Source: Enterococcus sp. 4G2_DIV0659 (lineage in GTDB: Bacteria; Bacillota; Bacilli; Lactobacillales; Enterococcaceae). Taken from it: a DNA stretch of 64,000 nt. A program made the position numbers and the translations under genes. The notes beneath the pieces were generated by a model. That model made no database searches and was not told where the DNA came from. It was given only the letters and a program-made list of their open reading frames with translations. Location of the stretch: the NCBI RefSeq assembly GCF_002140715.2, contig NZ_NGLE02000001.1, positions 2,446,001 to 2,510,000 of the forward strand. The letters run 5' to 3'. How positions within the stretch are numbered: the stretch's first letter is position 1; every line of letters begins with the position of its first letter. Shown piece by piece: positions 15,914 through 24,305 of this stretch.

Positions 15914-17599
15914 TTGATTTTAGGTATTGATTTAGGAACGTCAAATAGCTTAGTTTCCTTTTGGGATGGGGAAAATATTCAGATCATCCCTAATCGATTT
16001 GGAGATAATTTGACACCTTCTGTTGTTGGGATAGATGATAATGGTGATATTCTTGTTGGTTCGATTGCCAAAGAGCGATTGGTCAGTCATTCGGAACTAA
16101 CAGTAGCAACATTTAAACGTTTTATGGGGACTGAAAAAAGATATCAATTAGGCAGTTATGAATTTACTCCTGTTGAATTGTCTTCTTTAGTTTTGAGAAG
16201 TTTAAAAGAAGATGCGGAAACATTTTTACAAAAGGAATGCAAAGAGGTTGTAATTAGCGTTCCAGCTTACTTTAATAACTTGCAGCGCGAAGCCACAGTA
16301 AAAGCAGCTGAATTATCGGGATTTGTTGTGAAGAATTTAATTAGTGAACCTACAGCGGCAGCAATGGCGTATGGGTTTCATAAAAAAGAAGATCAATCTG
16401 TATTAGTTGTAGATTTAGGTGGTGGGACATTCGATGTTTCTTTATTAGAAATGTTTGATGGAATCATTCAAGTGGAGGCAATTTCCGGTGATAGTGATTT
16501 AGGAGGAGAAGATTTCACTAAATTGATTCTAAATGATTTCTTTAAAAAGAATGAATTGAAATTTAATGATTTAACAGCAGAAGATCATTCCATGATTTAC
16601 AAAAAAGCAGAGTCATTGAAAAAGTTACTTACGTTGAATACAACAGCCTCGTTCAAAATAGAACTAGATAACAAATCATTTACTTACGAACTTGCTCAAG
16701 AAGAATACAAAGAATTATGTCAGGTGCTTTTAAAAAAAATGAGGGCACCGATAAGTCGTGTCTTAAACGATGCTCGGATGAGCATCAATGAAATAAATCA
16801 AGTAATATTAATAGGTGGGGCAACTAAGAATCCCATAGTGAGAAACTATCTTTCAAAATTATTTCAAAAGCTTCCATTTTCTCAAATTGATCCTGATGAA
16901 ACGGTTGGAGTAGGAGCAGGGATTCAAGGAGCTTTAAAAAAAGATCGAACCATGGTTAATGAATTGATGTTAACAGATGTCTGTGCACATACATTAGGGG
17001 TTAATGCAGTTAGTCATACATCAAATGGTTATATTGACGGCGTTTTTGTACCTATTATCGAACGAAATACAACAATCCCAGTCAGTAAGAGAAAAACATT
17101 TTATACGCTAAGAGATAATCAAAAACAAGTGGAATTTTCAATTTATCAAGGAGAATATCCTATGGTAAAAGAAAATCTTAAAATTGGAGAGATAACTATC
17201 AAGATACCTCCATCAAAAGAAAATACACCGATTGATTGTCGCTTTTCCTATGATTCGAATGGATTACTTGAAGTAAATGTGACAGATAACAATGGTAAAA
17301 GTAGCCAACTTATTATTGATAGCTCTAGTGGTAAATTAACAGATGAACAGATTAATGAAAGCTTGAATAAAATGAGACGTTTGAAGATACATCCTAGAGA
17401 TAGATCAGAAAACCGATTGTTGATGGCAAAGTTGGAGCGTCTTTTTGTTGAAATGACAGGGATAGAAAGAGAACAGATTCAAAAGTTAATCGTTGAGTTT
17501 ACTCAAGTGCTAGAAGAACAAGATGAAATCTTGACTAAACGATATACAGCAAATCTAAAAAAAACGATTGACTATTTTGAAGGTGACGAGTGGCTATGA
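15914..17599 (+). CDS. hscC: HscC-type Hsp70 chaperone
   Basis: A 561-residue Hsp70, the length of E. coli HscC (about 556) and clearly shorter than DnaK. Phosphate-binding motifs are present: GIDLGTSNSLVS at the N-terminus, VVDLGGGTFDVS near 170 and LIGGATKNPIV near 300; a substrate-binding domain follows without the long DnaK lid. Stretches such as LSSLVLRSLKEDAE, ISVPAYF and IIERNTTIPVS match HscC closely as I remember it. The start is TTG after GGGGGAAGGG. It overlaps the next gene by four bases (ATGA), so the chaperone and the J-like protein are translationally coupled. HscC-type Hsp70s are specialised; their clients are poorly known. Confidence 0.92.
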   Translation: MILGIDLGTSNSLVSFWDGENIQIIPNRFGDNLTPSVVGIDDNGDILVGSIAKERLVSHSELTVATFKRFMGTEKRYQLGSYEFTPVELSSLVLRSLKEDAETFLQKECKEVVISVPAYFNNLQREATVKAAELSGFVVKNLISEPTAAAMAYGFHKKEDQSVLVVDLGGGTFDVSLLEMFDGIIQVEAISGDSDLGGEDFTKLILNDFFKKNELKFNDLTAEDHSMIYKKAESLKKLLTLNTTASFKIELDNKSFTYELAQEEYKELCQVLLKKMRAPISRVLNDARMSINEINQVILIGGATKNPIVRNYLSKLFQKLPFSQIDPDETVGVGAGIQGALKKDRTMVNELMLTDVCAHTLGVNAVSHTSNGYIDGVFVPIIERNTTIPVSKRKTFYTLRDNQKQVEFSIYQGEYPMVKENLKIGEITIKIPPSKENTPIDCRFSYDSNGLLEVNVTDNNGKSSQLIIDSSSGKLTDEQINESLNKMRRLKIHPRDRSENRLLMAKLERLFVEMTGIEREQIQKLIVEFTQVLEEQDEILTKRYTANLKKTIDYFEGDEWL

Positions 17600-19989
17600 A
17601 TCCATGGACAATATTAGAAATTGAACAAACAACAGATGTTAGCCAAATAAAGAAAGCTTACTCTAAAAAGTTGAAATCAATTATTCCTGATGAACAACCA
17701 GAAGCATTTCAACAACTAAAACTTGCTTTTGATACAGCACTAAAAATGGCTAAAGAAACAAAAAGTGAAAGTCCTATTATCTTTATAGAAGACGACAATG
17801 TAGTGGATTCAGAGTTGGCTGATGAGAATTATACTGATTACGAAGAAGATTTTATTAACGTAGAGCTCCCGTTTTCACTAAAATTACAGCTAATAGTTAA
17901 TGAAAAAGATTATTCCTATAATATAAATATCTGGGAAAAATTGGTAGAGGCTATAGATGAGTGGACGATTGATGAATTTATGGCAAATACATACAGTATT
18001 CAGTTATTTCTCGTGGATCACTTTACAATGATTTCAAGGGAGATTATTCATTTTCTGTTTTATACATTTGAATTATCGGATCTCCGTGATTACATTGGGC
18101 AAGAAAACTATGTATCTCAAGATTTTATAATCTTAAAAGATAAAATTTATGGGGTTCCTCCTTTTGCGTTTGAAATAGCTCAAGATATTCCAAACGATCG
18201 TCATGAAGAATATTTTAATCTACGCTATTCTATTTATTGTATGCTTGAACGTGAAGAAGAAACTCATCTTATAGAGGAAAAATTAGATAAAGCAAAACGT
18301 ATCGTTGCTCATGATAGTGATTTATTAAATATGTATATTCTTAATATCTTAAAATTGTATCATGGGCATCCTAAAAACAAGTTGATTATAGCAAAAATTG
18401 ATAATCTCCTACTATACGCTGAAGGAGCAAAAGAGAATCAGACAACAGAATTTTTAAAAAGCTATATTTTGGCTTTGAATGGAAATTTAACGAATCCAAA
18501 AATTCAAGAAGCAATTATATGGAAAAAAGATCAATTGGTTATTCCTCAAAAGTTATATGTTTTATTAACAGGGTATTTCTGTTTTTTCAATCATCAATAT
18601 CTATTAGCATTTGATATATTTAAAACACTTCCGTTAAAGGAAATAATTTATTTAGATGACACATTAAAAAAAATAAAAAAACAGTTACCGAATTTTAAAA
18701 GTCAGGAATATTCGAATCTGCAAATTAAAATCAAAAAATTTAAAGATGGAGCTGGAAAGGAGAAAGTGAAAGTACCTGTATCTACTAAGATAATGTTTGC
18801 TTCTTTTCTCTTTATTATCGTTCTTTATGTATGGGTTGGATTATTCAATGACGACACATCGAATCAGTCAAACACTTCTAGCACTTCATCGAGTGAGGGG
18901 ATTTATAAAGCAGAGGATTTAAGTAAAGAAGAGCTAGATCGAAGGTTTATTGAAACTTTTTATCTGTCAAATGATTTGGAACAAAAGAAACAATTTCAAA
19001 TTGATAATATGGAAGATACAGTATCCATTGAAAATGCTATACAGCTAAGTGCTCATCCAAAATTTAAGAATGCATCATTAAGTGATTTTTCAATTCAAAA
19101 GAAAGAATTGACGGTGATATACTATCGAGGTGAACCTATTAATATATATGATGAGACTATTTTTGATAAAAAGTTAAGGGGTATTTATGGGGAAGGCTGG
19201 AAACGAATGGAGTATCTTTCTCTAATAGAATTTGATGAATTAGATTTACCATTAGATTCATTAGCAGAAAAGTTTATTTATACATTTTATGTTACCGATA
19301 ACCCGTTACTGAGAGATATTTTCAGGTTAAGTTTTATTTATGATGACGTATCAAGAAAACAAATGCTTGATTTTGTTCCAGCTGAACGATATATAAATAG
19401 TTCTATGGCAGACTTCTCTTTTATATCAAAAGAAAAAGTAGACACCGAAAATATAGAAACAGTTTATATTCGCTATAAAGACAGCCCAATGTGTACAATC
19501 AGATACTACACTGGAGATATGAAACCAAGTATTGATGGATTACTTGGAGATGGATGGGATTTTCTAAATGAAAATGTGCATTTTCCTATTAAAATAGTCG
19601 ATTATGAGAAAGCGGTAGAAATTTTTATTCAATATATATTATTTTCAGACAAAAAACAGGATCATTTAGCAGAATATGAAGAGTATTTTAGTGACAATCT
19701 ACGTTCACTAGTGAATGATAGATTATCGATAGAACATCCTGAAAATTTAACTAATACAGACTTATATATAGTTAAGGATGATATCATAGTCTCAAGAAAC
19801 GAGGAGCCAATATTATTTATAGGATATGGGAATAAGGTTCGACTGTTTTTTACTTTTGATGATATAGGCAGGTTAGATCATGTTTATGGTGATAAGTGGG
19901 AAAATGGTAGAGAGCTTAAGGTAGAGAATAAATATACTTCACATATTCAAAGTATAAGGTCTTTATTAGAAGAAAAGATCGAAAAGTGA
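17596..19989 (+). CDS. Membrane-anchored J-like protein (DjlB/DjlC type) with three outside repeats
   Basis: A 797-residue protein. Residues 1-55 form a J-like region (MNPWTILEI, then IKKAYSKKLKSIIPDEQPEAFQQLKLAFDTAL), as in the HscC partners DjlB/DjlC; the usual HPD is IPD at 30-32, so the histidine is missing. A helical cytoplasmic region follows, one membrane helix at about 400-420, then about 375 residues outside the membrane. These contain three diverged repeats beginning RFIETFYLSND (450), KFIYTFYVTDN (559) and IFIQYILFSDK (676), each ending in a GxGW- or GDKW-type motif. I choose ATG 17596 with AAGGTGA upstream; a GTG at 17590 is possible. Partner of HscC by context. Confidence 0.85.
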   Translation: MNPWTILEIEQTTDVSQIKKAYSKKLKSIIPDEQPEAFQQLKLAFDTALKMAKETKSESPIIFIEDDNVVDSELADENYTDYEEDFINVELPFSLKLQLIVNEKDYSYNINIWEKLVEAIDEWTIDEFMANTYSIQLFLVDHFTMISREIIHFLFYTFELSDLRDYIGQENYVSQDFIILKDKIYGVPPFAFEIAQDIPNDRHEEYFNLRYSIYCMLEREEETHLIEEKLDKAKRIVAHDSDLLNMYILNILKLYHGHPKNKLIIAKIDNLLLYAEGAKENQTTEFLKSYILALNGNLTNPKIQEAIIWKKDQLVIPQKLYVLLTGYFCFFNHQYLLAFDIFKTLPLKEIIYLDDTLKKIKKQLPNFKSQEYSNLQIKIKKFKDGAGKEKVKVPVSTKIMFASFLFIIVLYVWVGLFNDDTSNQSNTSSTSSSEGIYKAEDLSKEELDRRFIETFYLSNDLEQKKQFQIDNMEDTVSIENAIQLSAHPKFKNASLSDFSIQKKELTVIYYRGEPINIYDETIFDKKLRGIYGEGWKRMEYLSLIEFDELDLPLDSLAEKFIYTFYVTDNPLLRDIFRLSFIYDDVSRKQMLDFVPAERYINSSMADFSFISKEKVDTENIETVYIRYKDSPMCTIRYYTGDMKPSIDGLLGDGWDFLNENVHFPIKIVDYEKAVEIFIQYILFSDKKQDHLAEYEEYFSDNLRSLVNDRLSIEHPENLTNTDLYIVKDDIIVSRNEEPILFIGYGNKVRLFFTFDDIGRLDHVYGDKWENGRELKVENKYTSHIQSIRSLLEEKIEK

Positions 19990-20013
19990 TAGCACATTTA
20001 AATAATATTCTTA

Positions 20014-20052
20014 GAGTGTAGAGAAAATCTGTTTTAGATGGTATCTACACTC
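20014..20052 (+). other. Hairpin between the J-like and XpaC-like genes
   Basis: GAGTGTAGA pairs with TCTACACTC across a 21-base loop. There is no T run, so this may be an mRNA processing or stability element rather than a terminator. Confidence 0.4.
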
Positions 20053-20101
20053 CTTGTCGTTCGTGCAAAATATAAGTAGATAAAAATGGGAGATAATAGG
20101 T

Positions 20102-20626
20102 GTGAAAATAATAGGATTATTGGTACTTCTTGTATTTCTAAAAGGAATAGAGTATTTCAGGAGACTGTATACATATAAAAAAAGAATAAAAACATATCAG
20201 AAAAACAATCAGTTGACCTCTGATGAGTTGCAGTTATTCAAAGAGACAATGTTTATAGCCAAAAAACAAATTATACGTTTAGAATTGATGACAAGCAAGT
20301 CAACCATTTTAATGAAAATTGAGAAAAAAGAAAAAGGATTACATTCTTCTAAATTGCTGTTTGATCAACTAATGAAACATCCAAAAGAGATGACAGAACT
20401 TGAACAATTTCTATACACAAAGTTACCTAGTATTGTGCAAGCGACAGAAAAATTCATTCAAATTCAAGATGCCGAGCTTTCAACAACAGAAATTAAAAAG
20501 TCCAAAACAATGATAATCGAAACAATTAGTTCTATTTCAGCTAGTATTACGGATGAATATGAAGAGATCATTCAAGAAGATTCAGAAGATATTTACTTAA
20601 CTAAAAAATTAATTGAGGGAAAATAA
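20102..20626 (+). CDS. XpaC-like (5-bromo-4-chloroindolyl phosphate hydrolysis family) protein
   Basis: A 174-residue protein starting at GTG after GGGAGATAATAG. A hydrophobic N-terminal segment (about 2-17) is followed by a long helical, charged region. The pattern KTYQKNNQLTSDELQLFKETM, then AKKQIIRLE, and the end with FLYTKLPSIVQATEKF and repeated threonine/glutamate helices recalls the XpaC family (PF10112), whose members often accompany TelA-type proteins. No telA is here. The family name comes from an old phenotype and says little about function. It overlaps the next gene by one base (TAATG). Confidence 0.65.
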   Translation: MKIIGLLVLLVFLKGIEYFRRLYTYKKRIKTYQKNNQLTSDELQLFKETMFIAKKQIIRLELMTSKSTILMKIEKKEKGLHSSKLLFDQLMKHPKEMTELEQFLYTKLPSIVQATEKFIQIQDAELSTTEIKKSKTMIIETISSISASITDEYEEIIQEDSEDIYLTKKLIEGK

Positions 20627-21519
20627 TGAATAAGAAAGAAAAACATTTTTATGATACATATGATACTTTATTTTCAAAACCGCCTCTTTTTAAAAAGAAA
20701 AAAAAGAGTAGTGTACAAAACTACACAAAATTTATCCTCAAGTTAAAGCCGAAAAATGTTCAAAAGCAAAAAATGATTAAAAATAACCTTTCAAGGAGTA
20801 AGGTGAAAAGTAAAAAGCATTCTTTAAAGAAAAAGTTAGCAGCTTTGATCGTGATAGTTGTAGCCATCGCATTTTTTGTTATAAAAGAAATGAACCTTTT
20901 CCCAGTTTTATTTTCTGACTACTCGCAGGAATATGTAGATGTTCTTCCATTAAAGGAAGCAGGTATTAAAGGAACAGGAACGAAAGACTTTAGCAAACCA
21001 TTTATGTTAAGTGTTGATAACCACACGTTTTTAACCAATAGAGGTTATGAATTAGAAATACTAGGGGATTCAAAAATAGAAATTGAAAGAGAAGAACTAT
21101 CGGTTTTACCAACAAACGATAGGTATGCGAATTCTTTTTTTGCGGCATATGTCTCTTTTTATTCAGGACAAATTTTGAAACGATCTGTAAGCTTGCATAT
21201 GTCAGAAAATGTGGTTAATAGTCTAAATGAAAGTTTTGTTGAAGATAAAAGGTCTTTTTCTAAAGCTTATATTGAACAAGAAATTGGTGAAGTGAAAAAT
21301 GGCTATGTTTTAACGTATGTTAAGAGTCCGTATCCCCAAATTACTATTTCCCGTTTTTTCATTTTTCCAGACGAAACAGGTTTTTTGTTACAGTCAGATT
21401 CACTTGAAGAGCTACCCAATAAGCTTAATAAAGAAAATACATTAAAGGAGTTAAAGAAGATTTTAAGTGATGACTTTTCTTTTATGGATAAAAATTTTGT
21501 ATTTAAAAAAAGTGAGTAG
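20626..21519 (+). CDS. Membrane-anchored protein of unknown function, last gene of the hscC operon
   Basis: A 297-residue protein with a very basic cytoplasmic N-terminus of about 68 residues (many KKKK clusters), one membrane helix at about 71-92 (LAALIVIVVAIAFFVIK), and an extracytoplasmic domain of about 200 residues rich in beta-type alternation (ISRFFIFPDETGFLLQSDS). The stop and start overlap with the XpaC-like gene shows they are co-transcribed. No family recognised. Both this protein and the J-like protein put large domains outside the membrane, which suggests one envelope-spanning complex. Confidence 0.75.
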   Translation: MNKKEKHFYDTYDTLFSKPPLFKKKKKSSVQNYTKFILKLKPKNVQKQKMIKNNLSRSKVKSKKHSLKKKLAALIVIVVAIAFFVIKEMNLFPVLFSDYSQEYVDVLPLKEAGIKGTGTKDFSKPFMLSVDNHTFLTNRGYELEILGDSKIEIEREELSVLPTNDRYANSFFAAYVSFYSGQILKRSVSLHMSENVVNSLNESFVEDKRSFSKAYIEQEIGEVKNGYVLTYVKSPYPQITISRFFIFPDETGFLLQSDSLEELPNKLNKENTLKELKKILSDDFSFMDKNFVFKKSE

Positions 21520-21535
21520 GAAAGAAACTGGAGTT

Positions 21536-21571
21536 AAAAGATCAATCATTCTAAGTGATGTTTGATCTTTT
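21536..21571 (+). terminator. Terminator of the hscC operon
   Basis: AAAAGATCAA pairs with TTGATCTTTT around a loop that itself can fold, followed by ATTGTTGTT. Confidence 0.75.
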
Positions 21572-21771
21572 ATTGTTGTTAACAAAATAGTTTAAGAACT
21601 TATCATGCCCATTTTTAATCCCTAATAACTATGTTGTCCTTCTGGTTTTCGTGTTTATTTCCAAAAAATGAGAGAAACTCTATTGAATTTTTTCATATGT
21701 TATAGTTGTACCGTAAAGGCTTTCATTGTTACACTTAACTCATCTATAATGGAAATGGATAGGAGCAGAAT

Positions 21772-22635
21772 ATGAATATATTAGTAGCGTTGATCCCGAT
21801 GATTGCGTGGGGCAGTATCGGTTTAGTAAGTGGGAAGATTGGTGGGAGTGCCAATCAGCAAACGTTAGGTATGACTGTTGGTGCCTTAGTTTTTTCAATT
21901 GTTGTCTTTTTGGTTGTTCAGCCAGTTATTAGTATTCAGATGATGATAGTTGGGGTTTTATCTGGTCTATTTTGGAGTTTGGGTCAAAATCAGCAATTTC
22001 ATGGGATGAAATATTTAGGTGTATCTGTAGGTCTGCCGGTATCAACAGGCATGCAGTTAATCGTAAATACGATTGCTGGAGCGATTTTCTTTCATGAGTG
22101 GAAAGGTAGTCGAGATTTCACATTAGGATTTATTGCCTTAGCATTATTAGTTTTTGGGGCATATTTAACGGCAAGACAAGACGATGATAGTGAGCTCAAG
22201 ACCACCAATTCAATGTTAAATTTTACTAAAGGATTTCGTGCCTTGATTGCTTCGACAGTAGGATATGGTGGATATACAATTATTATCAATGCTTTTGGTT
22301 TGGATCCATTGGGGATTATTTTACCGCAAAGCATAGGGATGTTGATTGGCGCTAGCTTCTTTGCTTTTAAGAAAGTGAAGTTAGATCGTTATGTTTGGTT
22401 GAATATGAGTTGTGGTCTTTTATGGGGATTAGGGAATATTTGTATGTTGCTAACGATGCGTCAAATCGGTTTAGCCATTAGTTTCTCTTTATCGCAGATG
22501 GGGATTATTATCTCCACGCTAGGTGGTATTTTTATCCTTGGAGAGCAAAAGACCAAAAAAGAAATGAAATACGTCATTTTTGGTTGCCTTTTCGTCATTT
22601 TAGGTGGTATTCTTTTAGGGTACATGAAAGCGTAA
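21772..22635 (+). CDS. GRP/GlcU family sugar uptake protein
   Basis: A 287-residue protein with ten hydrophobic helices of the glucose/ribose porter family (RbsU/GlcU). Typical parts are PMIAWGSIGLVSGKIGG at the N-terminus, GLFWSLGQNQQFHGMKYLGVSVGLPVSTGMQL in the first half and the related GLLWGLGNICML in the second half, the internal duplication of this family. It probably imports a sugar with protons. It stands alone with AGGAG before the ATG. Confidence 0.9.
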   Translation: MNILVALIPMIAWGSIGLVSGKIGGSANQQTLGMTVGALVFSIVVFLVVQPVISIQMMIVGVLSGLFWSLGQNQQFHGMKYLGVSVGLPVSTGMQLIVNTIAGAIFFHEWKGSRDFTLGFIALALLVFGAYLTARQDDDSELKTTNSMLNFTKGFRALIASTVGYGGYTIIINAFGLDPLGIILPQSIGMLIGASFFAFKKVKLDRYVWLNMSCGLLWGLGNICMLLTMRQIGLAISFSLSQMGIIISTLGGIFILGEQKTKKEMKYVIFGCLFVILGGILLGYMKA

Positions 22636-22652
22636 ATGTTACATTTACGCTT
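22628..22652 (+). terminator. Very tight terminator overlapping the GRP stop codon
   Basis: AAGCGTAAATG and CATTTACGCTT pair perfectly (11 bp) around a three-base loop, then GTTTTTATG. The stop codon lies inside the left arm. Confidence 0.85.
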
Positions 22653-22708
22653 GTTTTTATGAAAAAAGTTTTAGCATTTATTCGATTTATTTTATTGGAG
22701 GAAAAGAA

Positions 22709-24109
22709 ATGTCAATGTTTCGAAAAAAAGAGCTTCGGGAAGTTTCTGCACAGCCGAGTTCTATGAAAAAAGAATTAAAGACAATGGATTTGATCATGCT
22801 GGGGATCGGTGCGATCGTTGGAACAGGAATTTTTGTGGTAACAGGCGTAGCGGCTGAGCAATATGCAGGACCAGCCTTGGCGCTTTCTTTTCTAGTAGCG
22901 GCTGGTGCGATTATTTTGGCTGGTTTATGTTATGCGGAATTCGCTTCAAGGATTCCGGCAATTGGCGGGCCATATGCTTATATGTATGTTGTGTTTGGCG
23001 AAATCGTCGCATGGATGACTGGTTGGCTAGTGATTTGTGAATTTTTCCTAGCGGTTTCATCTGTTGCTTCAGGTTGGTCCGGTTATGTTCATGGGTTTTT
23101 AAATAGTTTAGGGATTGATTTACCGAAAGCTTTGAGTGGGGCATACAACCCAGCGAATGGAACGTATGTTGACTTAATTGCTGTACTGGTGTTGTTGGCT
23201 GTGACGTTTTGGGTTTCATTAGAAGCGAAAACGGCGTTGCGTTTAAACAATGTGATGGTATTTGTTAAATTCGGGATTATTGCGTTGTTTTTAATTGTCG
23301 GTATTTTTTATGTTAAACCAGATAATTGGCAGCCGTTTATGCCCTTTGGTTTTTCTGGTGTGGTCAGTGGTGCTGCAGTTGTCTTTTTTGCCTTTTTAGG
23401 CTTTGATGCAGTCAGCATGACGTCAGAAGAGGTGAAAAATCCGCAAAAAGATATCCCAAGAGGAATCATCGGATCAATCATTATCACCACCGTTTTATAT
23501 GTGATTGTTACCTTGATTCTAACGGGGATTGTACCCTTTGATGCGCTTGGTGTTAAAGATCCTGTGGCATTTGCGATGCGTTTTGTCCAACGTGATGGGG
23601 TGGCAGGTGTGATTTCTGTGGGCGCTATTTTAACGTTATTGACAGTAACGATTTCAATGATGTATAGTCTGGCACGAATTATTTACGCGATTAGTAAAGA
23701 TGGACTACTTCCTAAATTTATGAGCAAAATTGATGAAAAACATCGTACGCCTAAAAATGCAACCTATGTAGCAGGATTCTGCTCAATGATTTTTGCAGGA
23801 CTTGTGCCAATGGAACTATTGGCTGAATTGACGAATATTGTAACATTGATGTATTTAATCGTAATGGCGATTGGAATCATTCGTTTGAGAAAAATTGCAG
23901 GTGATCCTAAGCCGGATGAATTTAAGATTCCATTTGTTCCGTTTGTTCCCATTTTGTTGGTGATTGTAAGTATTGGTTTGATGCTGCAATTACAAGCGGC
24001 AACTTGGAAAGCTTTTGTTGTGGCATTAGTTTTAGGCTTCTTGATTTATTTTGCCTATGGATATAAGCATAGTAATGAAAGAAAAGAGAAACAATCATTT
24101 AAAAATTAG
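22709..24109 (+). CDS. APC family amino acid permease
   Basis: A 466-residue permease with twelve membrane helices. The conserved motif GIGAIVGTGIFVVTGVAA near residue 32 and FFAFLGFDAVSMTSEEVKNPQKDIPRGI near 230 are typical for the cationic amino acid transporter subgroup (YfnA/YhdG-like). The ATG has TTGGAGGAAAAG. It stands as a single gene between two terminators. The transported amino acid cannot be told from sequence. Confidence 0.92.
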   Translation: MSMFRKKELREVSAQPSSMKKELKTMDLIMLGIGAIVGTGIFVVTGVAAEQYAGPALALSFLVAAGAIILAGLCYAEFASRIPAIGGPYAYMYVVFGEIVAWMTGWLVICEFFLAVSSVASGWSGYVHGFLNSLGIDLPKALSGAYNPANGTYVDLIAVLVLLAVTFWVSLEAKTALRLNNVMVFVKFGIIALFLIVGIFYVKPDNWQPFMPFGFSGVVSGAAVVFFAFLGFDAVSMTSEEVKNPQKDIPRGIIGSIIITTVLYVIVTLILTGIVPFDALGVKDPVAFAMRFVQRDGVAGVISVGAILTLLTVTISMMYSLARIIYAISKDGLLPKFMSKIDEKHRTPKNATYVAGFCSMIFAGLVPMELLAELTNIVTLMYLIVMAIGIIRLRKIAGDPKPDEFKIPFVPFVPILLVIVSIGLMLQLQAATWKAFVVALVLGFLIYFAYGYKHSNERKEKQSFKN

Positions 24110-24167
24110 TTGGGATTGATGGGAATTTCTGAAAGAGACACTTTGGATTCTCGCATCTATTCGCATC

Positions 24168-24210
24168 AGAACTTAAACCAAAACAGATTTATCGTTTTGG
24201 TTTGGGTTCT
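24168..24210 (+). terminator. Terminator after the permease gene
   Basis: AGAAC..AAACCAAAAC pairs with GTTTTGGTTT..GTTCT, followed by six T and TATTTA. Confidence 0.85.
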
Positions 24211-24305
24211 TTTTTATTTAGTAACGAAATTAAGATTTTCATTGCGATTTGTCTTAGTCATACAGTATAGTGATAATAAACAATGAAATGGAAAGGGGCA
24301 ACACC

